From the NCBI RefSeq assembly GCF_014903745.1, contig NZ_JACVXA010000001.1, forward strand, positions 100,710 through 164,709: a stretch of 64,000 nucleotides of DNA. The letters run 5' to 3'. Both the position numbers and the translations under genes were made by a program. Positions within the stretch are counted from its first letter, which is position 1; every line of letters starts with the position of its first letter. This DNA is from Mangrovicoccus algicola (GTDB lineage: Bacteria > Pseudomonadota > Alphaproteobacteria > Rhodobacterales > Rhodobacteraceae). Positions 7,587 to 16,183 of the stretch are shown here, piece after piece. The notes under the pieces are model-generated. The model was not told where the DNA came from. It searched no databases and worked only from the letters and a program-made list of their open reading frames with translations.

Positions 7587-9389
7587 TCAGAACGTCCGGG
7601 CCTTCGGCGCGATGCGCTTGAGGCTGATGCCGCCCTCGGTCTCGGCGGTCAGCGGATCGGTGATGACCGGACGATAGGACAGGTCGACCGCGTTTCCGTC
7701 GACGCGCATGATCGAATGCACGCGCCAGTTCTCGTCGTCGCGCTCCGGGTAATCCTCATGCGCATGCGCGCCACGGCTTTCGTGGCGGGCCTCGGCGCCG
7801 ATGATCGTCGCCAGGGCGTTCGGCATGAGGTTGGTCAGCTCCAGCGTCTCCATCAGGTCCGAATTCCAGACCAGCGAGGTGTCGGTCACCTTCAGGTCGC
7901 CGATCTTGGCGGCGATGGCGGTCATCTTCTCGACCCCGTCCTTCAGGCTCTCGGAGGCGCGGAACACGGCCGCATCCGCCTGCATCGTGCGCTGCATCTC
8001 CAGGCGCAGATCCGCGGTGGGGAGGCCGCCCTGCGCATGGCGCAGCCCGTCGAACCGGTCGAAGGCCTTGTCGATCTGCGACTTGGGCGCGAGCGGTATC
8101 GCGGCCTCGCGATCGACCACCTCGCCCGCGCGGATCGCGGCGGCGCGGCCGAAGACCACGAGGTCGATCAGCGAGTTGGACCCCAGACGGTTGGCCCCGT
8201 GCACGGAGGCGCAGCCGGCCTCGCCCACGGCCATCAGGCCCGGAACGATCGCGGTCGGATCATCGGCGGTCGGGTTCAGCACCTCGCCCCAGTAGTTCGT
8301 GGGGATGCCGCCCATGTTGTAATGGACCGTCGGCAGGACCGGGATCGGTTCCTTGTTCAGGTCCACGCCGGCGAAGATCTTGGCGCTTTCCGAGATGCCC
8401 GGCAGGCGTTCGGCCAGGGTTTCCGGCGGCAGGTGGTTGAGATGCAGGAAGATGTGGTCCTTGTGCTCGCCCACGCCGCGGCCCTCGCGGATCTCCATGG
8501 TCATCGAGCGGCTGACATAGTCGCGCGGCGCCAGGTCCTTGTAGGTCGGCGCGTAGCGTTCCATGAACCGCTCGCCCTCGGAGTTCGTCAGATAGCCGCC
8601 CTCGCCGCGGGCGCCCTCGGTGATCAGGCAGCCCGAGCCGTAGATGCCGGTCGGGTGGAACTGCACGAATTCCATGTCCTGCAGCGCCAGCCCGGCGCGC
8701 GCCACCATGCCGCCGCCATCGCCGGTGCAGGTATGGGCGGAGGTCGCCGAGAAATACGCGCGGCCATAGCCGCCGGTGGCCAGCACGACCATCTTGGCGT
8801 TGAACACGTGCATCGTGCCGTCATCGAGCTTCCAGCACAGCACGCCCTTGCAGACGCCGTCCTCCATCAGCAGGTCGATGGCGAAATACTCGATGTAGAA
8901 TTCCGCGTTGTTCTTCAGCGACTGGCCATAGAGCGTGTGCAGGATCGCGTGGCCGGTGCGGTCGGCCGCGGCGCAGGTGCGCTGCACGGGCGGGCCCTCG
9001 CCGAATTCGGTCGTGTGGCCGCCGAAGGGACGCTGGTAGATCTTGCCTTCCTCGGTCCGCGAGAAGGGCACGCCGTAATGCTCCAGCTCGTAGACCGCTG
9101 CCGGGGCCGAGCGCGCCAGGTATTCCATCGCGTCGGTATCGCCCAGCCAGTCCGACCCCTTGACGGTGTCGTACATGTGCCACTGCCAGTTGTCGGGGCC
9201 CATGTTCGACAGCGAGGCGGCGATCCCGCCCTGCGCCGCCACAGTGTGCGACCGGGTGGGGAAGACCTTGGTGACGCAGGCGGTCCTCAGACCCTGCTCG
9301 GCCATGCCCAGCGTCGCGCGGAGCCCAGCCCCGCCCGCGCCGACCACCACCACGTCGTAATTGTGGGATTCGTATTCGTAGGAAGCCAT
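7587..9389 (-). CDS. sdhA: succinate dehydrogenase flavoprotein subunit
   Basis: 600 residues, normal length. It oxidises succinate to fumarate using covalently bound FAD. The Rossmann [20 protein letters not shown] is at about residues 14-33. The flavinylation His is in [10 protein letters not shown] (about residue 47). [11 protein letters not shown], the substrate-site [11 protein letters not shown], and [10 protein letters not shown] are all present. ATG at 9387-9389, 72 nt after the sdhD stop. It forms complex II with SdhB, SdhC and SdhD at the inner membrane. Confidence 0.98.
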   Translation of the reverse strand: MASYEYESHNYDVVVVGAGGAGLRATLGMAEQGLRTACVTKVFPTRSHTVAAQGGIAASLSNMGPDNWQWHMYDTVKGSDWLGDTDAMEYLARSAPAAVYELEHYGVPFSRTEEGKIYQRPFGGHTTEFGEGPPVQRTCAAADRTGHAILHTLYGQSLKNNAEFYIEYFAIDLLMEDGVCKGVLCWKLDDGTMHVFNAKMVVLATGGYGRAYFSATSAHTCTGDGGGMVARAGLALQDMEFVQFHPTGIYGSGCLITEGARGEGGYLTNSEGERFMERYAPTYKDLAPRDYVSRSMTMEIREGRGVGEHKDHIFLHLNHLPPETLAERLPGISESAKIFAGVDLNKEPIPVLPTVHYNMGGIPTNYWGEVLNPTADDPTAIVPGLMAVGEAGCASVHGANRLGSNSLIDLVVFGRAAAIRAGEVVDREAAIPLAPKSQIDKAFDRFDGLRHAQGGLPTADLRLEMQRTMQADAAVFRASESLKDGVEKMTAIAAKIGDLKVTDTSLVWNSDLMETLELTNLMPNALATIIGAEARHESRGAHAHEDYPERDDENWRVHSIMRVDGNAVDLSYRPVITDPLTAETEGGISLKRIAPKARTF

Positions 9390-9461
9390 TGGATCAGTCC
9401 CGTATGCAGGAGGCCGGGGGACGGGGCATGCACGCTGCCCCGCCCGCGCCCGGCAATGTCA

Positions 9462-9833
9462 TTAGAGCGCCAGACGGGCGACCGCGAACAGACCGACGAG
9501 GATCAGCAGGTAGGCAAAGCAGCGCACCGCCACCAGCGCCAGCTTCTGCGCGGTGCCGTGCACGTAATCCTCGACTGCCTCGACGGCCTCGTTCATCGTG
9601 TGGTTCACGACCACCAGCAGCGTGATCGCCATCACCAGCGCCGGGAAGGGACGGCTGTAATAGGCCATGACCTCCTCGTGGCTTCCGCCGAGGCCGATGC
9701 CGAAGGTGATGATGAAGACCGGCAGGACGATGACCAGGGCGATGGAGCTGACCATCATGTGCCAGTGATGCTGCGTGCCGCCCCGGGCGGACCCCAGTCC
9801 CTGCGCGCGCTTGCGATCGGTCATGTATTTCAT
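9462..9833 (-). CDS. sdhD: succinate dehydrogenase membrane anchor subunit SdhD
   Basis: 123 residues with three transmembrane helices: the segments starting MMVSSIALVIVLPVFII, FPALVMAITLLVVVNHTM and LALVAVRCFAYLLILVG. NHTMNEAVEAVEDYVHG carries the heme-b ligand His and the quinone-site DYVH. ATG at 9833 chosen over an in-frame ATG at 9824 because GAGG sits about 9 nt upstream of the former. The gene starts 10 nt after the sdhC stop, as expected for an operon. Confidence 0.92.
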   Translation of the reverse strand: MKYMTDRKRAQGLGSARGGTQHHWHMMVSSIALVIVLPVFIITFGIGLGGSHEEVMAYYSRPFPALVMAITLLVVVNHTMNEAVEAVEDYVHGTAQKLALVAVRCFAYLLILVGLFAVARLAL

Positions 9834-9843
9834 GATGCGCCCC

Positions 9844-10242
9844 TCAGAAGATCAGAAAGCCGAGAACGACCAGGACCGTCAGGACCGTGGCGAGGACGAA
9901 CATGCCCATCCCCATCTTCCTGGAGATCTCGAGGTCCAGACCGTAGCCGAGATCCCAGATCACGTGGCGCAGGCGGCCGAGCAGGTGATAGAACATCGCC
10001 CAGAGCGCGCCCAGCATGATCAGGTAGCCGAACCAGCTGCGCAGGAACCCGTCCCATCCGGCGAAGGCGGAGCCCGACCCCGAGGCGGCCAGCAGCCAGG
10101 CCACGGGCAGGATGCTCAGGCACAGCAGGGCGATCCCGGTGATGCGCACCATGATCGACGACACGGAAGTGATCTGCGGACGGTAGTACTGTCCTATCAT
10201 GAATGGGGAAAGCGGCCGGTTTCCCCGGTTCACATCTGCCAT
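9844..10242 (-). CDS. sdhC: succinate dehydrogenase cytochrome b556 subunit
   Basis: 132 residues with three membrane helices. The amino end NRGNRPLSPFMIGQYYRPQ with the following SSIMVRITGIAL is typical of SdhC. FYHLLGRLRHVIWDLG has the His pair (H-x3-G-x-R-H) that holds heme b and lines the quinone site. It is the first gene of the sdh operon, so its upstream region, with the twin palindrome at 10368-10402, should hold the operon promoter. Confidence 0.93.
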   Translation of the reverse strand: MADVNRGNRPLSPFMIGQYYRPQITSVSSIMVRITGIALLCLSILPVAWLLAASGSGSAFAGWDGFLRSWFGYLIMLGALWAMFYHLLGRLRHVIWDLGYGLDLEISRKMGMGMFVLATVLTVLVVLGFLIF

Positions 10243-10367
10243 GGGTTGCCCTCTCGGAAGTTCGCCTTTGGTCGTGGCATCGGTCTTAGCACCTTTTGCT
10301 CCGATGTCATCCGCCCCACAATCGCAAAAGCGCGATCTTTTGGCGCAATTGGCGCTAACAGCGTGGA

Positions 10368-10402
10368 TTTGTGATCACGCCCACCAATCGTGTGATCACA
10401 AA
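10368..10402. promoter_or_regulatory. composite palindromic operator upstream of sdhC
   Basis: Left arm TTTGTGATCAC (10368-10378), a 13-bp spacer, right arm GTGATCACAAA (10392-10402). Each arm contains the palindrome GTGATCAC and the whole is again palindromic. The two palindrome centres are 21 bp apart, two helical turns, as if two dimers bind one DNA face. The midpoint is 143 bp upstream of the sdhC start. An identical arrangement lies before sucC (16041-16075). The protein that binds is unknown to me. Confidence 0.7.
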
Positions 10403-10464
10403 CCAAATCCGACCAAAAGAGTCCCTCCCCTGCCGGCCCCGGGACGGCCCGAGATGAGTCGAAA

Positions 10465-10484
10465 CGCCCCGCGGCGGCGGGGCG
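10465..10484 (-). terminator. hairpin after mch
   Basis: Perfect 8-bp stem (CGCCCCGC / GCGGGGCG) with a 4-nt loop. On the minus strand it is followed by TTTC, about 100 nt past the mch stop. It would separate mch from the sdh promoter region. Confidence 0.55.
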
Positions 10485-10582
10485 GAGGGGAGATCCCGCC
10501 CCGAACTGCCGGTACGGCGCAACGGCAGCCGCAATGCCTCCTCCCGCAGCGAAGCCGCCCCTTGCGGCCGCGCCGCGCCGCA

Positions 10583-11620
10583 TCACGCCGGCATCAGCGC
10601 CCAGTAATCCAGGTCCAGCAAGATCCCGGGCAGGTAGCGCCCCCCTGCGTCGCGCAGCTCCCCCGGCGCCGCGGGGCCCGTCCCGGCCACCAGCCGAAGC
10701 CGGATGGCGCCGACCCCCGGCGCGGCGGTCGGCGCCTTGTCCAGCACCTGCGACCAGGCGCGGACGGTCATGCCGGCAAAGGCCGGATTCGCATGCGCCC
10801 CGGCATTCAGGCCGACGATCATCTGGGCATTCGCCAGCCCGTTGAAGCTGAGCGCGCGGGCCAGGCTGAGGATATGGCCGCCATAGATCAGCCTGCGGCC
10901 GTCCTCCCGGGCGGTGGCGTCGAAATGCACCCGCGCCGTGTTCTGCCACAGCCGGGTGGCCATCATGTGCTCGGCCTCCTCCAGCGTGACGCCGTCGACA
11001 TGATCGATGATCTCGCCCAGCCGGTAGTCGGCCATGCGGTGCGGCTCGCCGGCCAGGGTGAAATCGTAGCGGGTGAAATCCAGCCCCGCGGGGACGGCCA
11101 GCGTCGCGGGATCGATCACGGCATCAAGCTCGGGGAGGACCGCCGCGGGGGCCGGCGCCCCGGGATCGCGCTTGCGCACCATCACCCAGCGGACATAGTC
11201 CAGCACCGGGTCGCCATGCTGGTTCAGCCCGCGGCTGCGCACATAGACCACGCCGGAGCGGCCATTGGAGGTCTCGCGCAGGCCGATCACCTCGGAGCTG
11301 GCCCGCAGCGTGTCGCCGGGGCGGACCGGGCGCAGCCAGCGGCCCTGTGCATAGCCCAGATTGGCGACCGCGTTCAGCGAGATGTCCGGCACCGTCTTGC
11401 CGAAGACGACATGGAAGGCGATCAGGTCGTCGACCGGCGCAGAGGCCAGCCCGCAGGCCTGCGCGAAGACGTCCGAGGAGTGCAGCGCGTGCCGCGCCGG
11501 ATAGAGCGCGTGATACAGGGCGCGCTCCCCTCCGGACACGGTGCGCGGCACGGCATGGTCGATCACCTGCCCCACCGCGTAATCCTCGAAGAACCGGCCG
11601 GAGCCGGTCTTGGCGGCCAT
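10583..11620 (-). CDS. mch: mesaconyl-CoA hydratase (MaoC-type double hot-dog)
   Basis: 345 residues. It starts KTGSGRFFEDYAVGQVIDHAVPRTVS and has two hot-dog halves. The second begins near residue 180 with FTLAGEPHRMADYRLGEIIDH and contains QNTARVHFDATAREDGRRLIYGGHI. Length and neighbours match the mesaconyl-CoA hydratase of the ethylmalonyl-CoA pathway, which interconverts mesaconyl-CoA and beta-methylmalyl-CoA. In Rhodobacter sphaeroides the same gene sits near sdh and mcl2. ATG at 11618-11620 overlaps the previous stop by one base (TGATG); a GTG one codon upstream is the alternative. A generic MaoC dehydratase is the fallback reading. Confidence 0.85.
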   Translation of the reverse strand: MAAKTGSGRFFEDYAVGQVIDHAVPRTVSGGERALYHALYPARHALHSSDVFAQACGLASAPVDDLIAFHVVFGKTVPDISLNAVANLGYAQGRWLRPVRPGDTLRASSEVIGLRETSNGRSGVVYVRSRGLNQHGDPVLDYVRWVMVRKRDPGAPAPAAVLPELDAVIDPATLAVPAGLDFTRYDFTLAGEPHRMADYRLGEIIDHVDGVTLEEAEHMMATRLWQNTARVHFDATAREDGRRLIYGGHILSLARALSFNGLANAQMIVGLNAGAHANPAFAGMTVRAWSQVLDKAPTAAPGVGAIRLRLVAGTGPAAPGELRDAGGRYLPGILLDLDYWALMPA

Positions 11621-11823
11621 CACTGCGCCCCCAGTTTCATCTCCGGCGTATAGGGCGTGTCGATCTCCTTGGTCACCGCCTGGCCGCAGCGCATCACGCC
11701 GTTGGAGGCGTCGAAGGCATATTGCGGATCGCCATGCAGCTCCCAGCCCTTCGACAGGGCCTCGCTGACCTTGTGGCAGAAGGCGGAGGTGTCATCCTCG
11801 GTGAGGAAGCGATAGATTTTCAT
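11620..11823 (-). CDS. DUF1737 domain protein, 67 aa
   Basis: A short soluble protein starting MKIYRFLTEDDTSAFCHKVSEAL and containing KGWELHGDPQYAFD, the conserved core of the DUF1737 family. The family has no established function. It is packed between nnrU (stop 7 nt upstream) and mch (one-base overlap), so it belongs to the mcl2-nnrU-DUF1737-mch operon. Nothing in the sequence indicates a catalytic role. Confidence 0.85.
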   Translation of the reverse strand: MKIYRFLTEDDTSAFCHKVSEALSKGWELHGDPQYAFDASNGVMRCGQAVTKEIDTPYTPEMKLGAQ

Positions 11824-11829
11824 GGTCTC

Positions 11830-12378
11830 TCATCCCATCGGGTAGTGGCCGGTCCAGACATGCACCGCGACCGCGGCGGCATAGAAGACGATTCCGTAAA
11901 GAACCGCCTTGAGATCTCCGCGCCGGTCCTCGGCCGGTCTCTCCCAATGCGGCTCGGCGCGGTTGATGACGATGACCGACGCCACGGCCCAGCCCAGCAT
12001 GCTGCCGAAAAGCAGGATCGAGGCGAGATCGCCATTCACCATCAGATGCGCCACCGCCCAGAGCTTGACCGCGCTCAGCATCGGGTGGCGGATGCGCCGC
12101 GCCAGCCCGCCCTTGGTCTGGCCCAGCATGAACAGGAAGACGGCGCCCAGCATCAGCACGTTGTTCAGATGCGTCATCAGCGCGGGCGGCGTCCAGACGG
12201 CGACATAGGGCGTCGCGCGGAAACCCAGCACCATCAGCACCACCGACAGCCCGACCAGCGCGGCGACGATCCCGCGGCCGGAGCGGCCCATCGCCTCGCG
12301 CCGCGCAGGGGCGAGCCTGCCGAGGAGATGCGCCCCGACCCACAGCGCGATCCCGGCGATGAGGGCAAGCCAGGCCAT
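11830..12378 (-). CDS. NnrU family membrane protein
   Basis: 182 residues with about five to six transmembrane segments. It begins MAWLALIAGIALWVGAHL and contains RRIRHPMLSAVKLWAVAHLMVNGDLASILLFG, the signature of NnrU/NrsF-like proteins related to isoprenylcysteine methyltransferase-like membrane proteins. NnrU was named in denitrifiers for a role near nitric-oxide reduction, but this copy lies in a carbon operon, so I do not transfer that role. Its ATG shares one base with the mcl2 stop (TGATG), showing translational coupling. Confidence 0.85.
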   Translation of the reverse strand: MAWLALIAGIALWVGAHLLGRLAPARREAMGRSGRGIVAALVGLSVVLMVLGFRATPYVAVWTPPALMTHLNNVLMLGAVFLFMLGQTKGGLARRIRHPMLSAVKLWAVAHLMVNGDLASILLFGSMLGWAVASVIVINRAEPHWERPAEDRRGDLKAVLYGIVFYAAAVAVHVWTGHYPMG

Positions 12379-13259
12379 CAGGCGACCCCCTCTTCCAGCT
12401 TGGCGATGGCCGCGGCGCGCGCCAGGGTCTGTTTCGCGGTCACGATATGCAGGGTCTCGACGATGCGCCCGTCGACCACGGCGACCCCCTCGCCGCAGGC
12501 GGCGGCCTCCGCCTGCGCCGCAATCTGGCGCTGCGCCGTGGCGATTTCCTCGGTCGAGGGGGCGAAGGCGGCATTGGCGGCGGCGATCTGGTCGGGATGG
12601 ATCAGGGTCTTGCCGTCGAAGCCCATGTCGCGGCCCTGCGCGCATTCCGCGGCCAGGCCCTCCGCATCGCGGAAGGCATTGTACACCCCGTCGAGAATCG
12701 TCAGCCCCGCCGCCCGCGCCGCCAGCAGGCACAGCTGCAGCGAGGTCAGCAGCGGTTCGCGGTCTGCCCGGTTTCTGATCATCAGTTCCTTGGCCAGGTC
12801 ATTCGTGCCCATGACCAGCCCGCCCATGCGCGGCGCCGGCACGATCTCGCCGACATTGAGGATCCCGCGCGGGGTTTCCATCATCGCCCATATCTCTGTC
12901 GCTTCGCAGCCCGGCACGTCCTCCAGCATCGCGGCCGCCATGCGGATCGGCTCGGGGCTTTCGACCTTCGGGATCAGGATCGCATCGGGCGCGCAGGCCG
13001 CCATCGCGGCCAGGTCGTCGCGCCCCCATTCGGTGTCGAACCCGTTGATCCGGCAGATCTTTGCCCGCGCCCCATAGCCGCCTTCCTCCAGCACCTGCCG
13101 CAGCAGGTCGCGGGCGGCCTGCTTCTCGGTCAGGGCAACGGCATCCTCGAGGTCGAAGATGATCGCATCCGCCGGAAGGCGCCGCGCCTTGTCCAGCGCC
13201 CGGGCCTTCGAGCCGGGAATATAGAGTGTGGAACGATAGGGGCGCGCACGTTGGTCCAT
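12378..13259 (-). CDS. mcl2: (3S)-malyl-CoA thioesterase / CitE-like lyase
   Basis: 293 residues of the HpcH/HpaI-CitE barrel family. LYIPGSKARALDKA, FDLEDAVALTEK (metal-binding Glu/Asp), CRINGFDTEWGRDDL, LIPKVESPEP and MMETPRGILN are the expected motifs. The family includes malyl-CoA lyase (Mcl1) and malyl-CoA thioesterase (Mcl2). The shorter length and the setting beside nnrU, DUF1737, mch and sdh match mcl2 of R. sphaeroides, which hydrolyses (S)-malyl-CoA to malate in the ethylmalonyl-CoA pathway. The lyase/thioesterase choice rests on synteny. First gene of its operon; an A/T-rich stretch (13281-13300) about 30 bp upstream is a likely promoter. Confidence 0.85.
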   Translation of the reverse strand: MDQRARPYRSTLYIPGSKARALDKARRLPADAIIFDLEDAVALTEKQAARDLLRQVLEEGGYGARAKICRINGFDTEWGRDDLAAMAACAPDAILIPKVESPEPIRMAAAMLEDVPGCEATEIWAMMETPRGILNVGEIVPAPRMGGLVMGTNDLAKELMIRNRADREPLLTSLQLCLLAARAAGLTILDGVYNAFRDAEGLAAECAQGRDMGFDGKTLIHPDQIAAANAAFAPSTEEIATAQRQIAAQAEAAACGEGVAVVDGRIVETLHIVTAKQTLARAAAIAKLEEGVA

Positions 13260-13600
13260 GATTCTTTCCTTCGGGGTGCCTGTTTTGTACTTATATTGCG
13301 CAGCCGGAAAACGCTCGCGGCCACTTGCCGCATCGCCGTCCCGGGGGGCGGACCATGACAGTTTTACGAAGCCATGCGGATCCCGGGCGCGCCGTGTTTA
13401 CCTGATCTTCGAACCCCGGCGCCCAGGCTTCTGCCGCCGGCAGGGGCCGAAAGGAAGCCCGACATCCCGGCGCGACGAACCGGCCCGAGCACCCGGAGTG
13501 ACCTAGAACCGGGGCGGCGCCTTCGCAGTGCCCTTTCCAGCGCCCCTCTCCGGCGCCCGGCCTGCGCAAGGGCTGCGCCCCTTTGGGAAAGGACGTAGCA
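13260..13600. other. divergent intergenic region upstream of mcl2 and a periplasmic protein gene
   Basis: No gene is supported. Near the mcl2 side, 13281-13300 is A/T-rich and contains the 11-mer GTACTTATATT (13288-13298), also found at 23794-23804. The rest is high-GC without a clear promoter, repeat or RNA. Confidence 0.5.
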
Positions 13601-13921
13601 ATGAGGATATCCCTGACAAGCCTGTGCCTCGCGGCCATCGTCGCGGGCATGGCCCCCGCCCGGGCCGCGGACCAGCCGGCACGCAACTGCGCCGATCGCG
13701 GCGACGTGCTGAAACGGCTGTCGGGCAATTACGGCGAGACCCGGCAGAGCGTCGGACTGGGCGCCAACAACTCGCTGGTCGAGGTCTTCGCCTCGGACAA
13801 GACCGGCACCTGGACGATCACCGTCACCATGCCCGACGGCATGACCTGCCTGATCGCCTCGGGCCAGGCCTACGAGAAACTGCTCGGCGACAAGCTGCTG
13901 CGCCCGGGCGAGGACGCCTGA
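13601..13921 (+). CDS. conserved periplasmic hypothetical protein, 106 aa
   Basis: Starts MRISLTSLCLAAIVAGMAPARA, a signal peptide cut near residue 23. The mature part has CADRGDVLKRLSGNYGETRQ, GLGANNSLVEVFAS and GTWTITVTMPDGMTCLIASGQ, with two Cys likely to form a disulfide. I recognise this as a widespread small periplasmic family of alphaproteobacteria with no known function. AAAGGA lies about 8 nt before the ATG at 13601. It is 120 bp upstream of mdh on the same strand. Confidence 0.75.
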   Translation: MRISLTSLCLAAIVAGMAPARAADQPARNCADRGDVLKRLSGNYGETRQSVGLGANNSLVEVFASDKTGTWTITVTMPDGMTCLIASGQAYEKLLGDKLLRPGEDA

Positions 13922-14002
13922 ACCCGGTCCCCTCCCGCCGGTGCCGTTTTGCTTCGACTTGCCGCGCAGAGCCGTCTTGCACGGAAATGACTTAGCGACT
14001 AG

Positions 14003-15004
<1,002 letters not shown>

Positions 15005-15041
15005 TCCGGGCTTGCGCTCCCGGCGGGGAGTTGCTTTCACG

Positions 15042-15068
15042 AAGGGGGTCGCATCTGCGGCCCCCTTT
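15042..15068 (+). terminator. rho-independent terminator after mdh
   Basis: AAGGGGG/CCCCCTT outer stem continued by CGCA-type pairs with one T-G wobble, 4-nt loop, then TTT. It begins 38 nt after the mdh stop. Confidence 0.85.
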
Positions 15069-15083
15069 GCGTGAGGAGAGACC

Positions 15084-15938
15084 ATGCCCTGGGCCAGCCC
15101 CGAAAGCCTTGCCCCCGCCAGCTGCGGGTTCGTCCTTGCCGCATCGGGACGCAAATATGCCACCGCCGCCGAAGCCGCGGCGCGCAGCCTGCGCCGGTCG
15201 AACCCGGATTTCGAGGTCGACATCTTCACCGACGAGGAGGTGGACGCGTCGCTCTTCGGGCAGGTGCACCGGCTGGAGAAAAGCTGGTTCCGCCCCAAGT
15301 TCGAGGCGCTGATCAAGTCCCGCTTCGACCGCACGATCTACCTGGATGTCGATCTCGTCGTGCTGGGCGACATGTCGGACGTGTTCTTCGTCCTGGGCAA
15401 ATACGACATCGCGGCGGTGCAGGCCACCAACCGCAACCAGGGCTTTGCCTGGAAACCCTGGCGCATGCCGCTGCCCAACGCCTTTCCGCAGATCAATGGC
15501 GGCATGATCGCGATCCGCCGCAGCGCGCCGGTGCTGCAATTCCTGCGCGACTGCCAGCAGGCCATGATCGATCACGACATGAAGCGCGACCAGCCGGTCT
15601 TCCGCGAGATGCTGTGGCAGAGCGACCTGCGGCTGCATGTGCTTCCGCCCGAATACAATGTCCGCAACCGCACGCTGTGGCAGTATGGCGGTTCGAAATT
15701 CGCCGCGCCAAGGGTGCTGCACCATACCGGCTTCGTCGCGCGGATGAAGGATGACCGGACGCCGGTGCGCCCGGAGGAGATCTATGGCCGCGGCTTCGTG
15801 CGGCACGTGCAGCGCCTGATCGGCGCCGACCGGCAGCTGACCCCCGGCGCAAGGGGAAGCGTCCCCGCCCCGCAATATGACAATATCCTGTTCCGGGGCC
15901 GCGACTGGCTGGCCGCGCGGCTGGGCGGGCGCGGCTGA
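15084..15938 (+). CDS. glycosyltransferase of nucleotide-diphospho-sugar type
   Basis: 284 residues. FVLAASGRKYATAAEAAARSLRR is the nucleotide-sugar fold start, TIYLDVDLVVLGDM carries the DxD metal motif, and FPQINGGMIAIRRSAPVLQFL matches the GT-A acceptor region. It resembles GT8-like proteins that add sugars to surface polysaccharide, but donor and acceptor are not determined. GAGGAGAG precedes the ATG. It lies between mdh and sucC on the same strand yet has no metabolic link to them; the mdh terminator 5' and the suc operator 3' isolate it. Confidence 0.75.
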   Translation: MPWASPESLAPASCGFVLAASGRKYATAAEAAARSLRRSNPDFEVDIFTDEEVDASLFGQVHRLEKSWFRPKFEALIKSRFDRTIYLDVDLVVLGDMSDVFFVLGKYDIAAVQATNRNQGFAWKPWRMPLPNAFPQINGGMIAIRRSAPVLQFLRDCQQAMIDHDMKRDQPVFREMLWQSDLRLHVLPPEYNVRNRTLWQYGGSKFAAPRVLHHTGFVARMKDDRTPVRPEEIYGRGFVRHVQRLIGADRQLTPGARGSVPAPQYDNILFRGRDWLAARLGGRG

Positions 15939-16040
15939 GCGGCCGGGGAACGAGGTGATTCGCAGGTCCCGGCAGGGGCGCAGCGGCGGCTTCGGCGCAA
16001 TTTCGCCAGTACCGCTTGATGATCCTGCAAGCTGCGCCGA

Positions 16041-16075
16041 TTTGTGATCACACCATTCGGACGTGTGATCACAAA
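16041..16075. promoter_or_regulatory. composite palindromic operator upstream of sucC
   Basis: Left arm TTTGTGATCAC (16041-16051), a 13-bp spacer of unrelated sequence, right arm GTGATCACAAA (16065-16075). Arms, spacer length and 21-bp centre-to-centre distance are identical to the site before sdhC (10368-10402). The midpoint is 126 bp upstream of the sucC ATG. A weak promoter-like pair TTCAAA (16120) and TTTAGA (16143), 17 bp apart, lies downstream of it. Confidence 0.7.
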
Positions 16076-16183
16076 TACGGGTTTCTGCCCCCGACGCGTC
16101 AAATGCGACAGATTTTCGGTTCAAAGGTCGCGCCGCGTGGTGTTTAGACAGGGGCACAACTTGCACAGGACGGGACAGCTTTC

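Larger units (their letters stand above)
10243..10582. other. intergenic region: sdh control region and mch terminator
   Basis: No gene here. It holds the start region of the sdh operon, the 35-bp composite palindrome at 10368-10402, and the mch terminator hairpin at 10465-10484. Near the sdhC side, 10313-10360 is relatively A/T-rich with repeated GCGC/TTGC words. I could not pick a convincing -35/-10 pair. Confidence 0.6.

Noticed and set aside
10368..10402. CRP/FNR-type binding site reading of the sdhC palindrome
   Set aside because: CRP needs TGTGA-N6-TCACA and FNR TTGAT-N4-ATCAA. Here the half-sites abut with no gap, and the outer arms are much too far apart.
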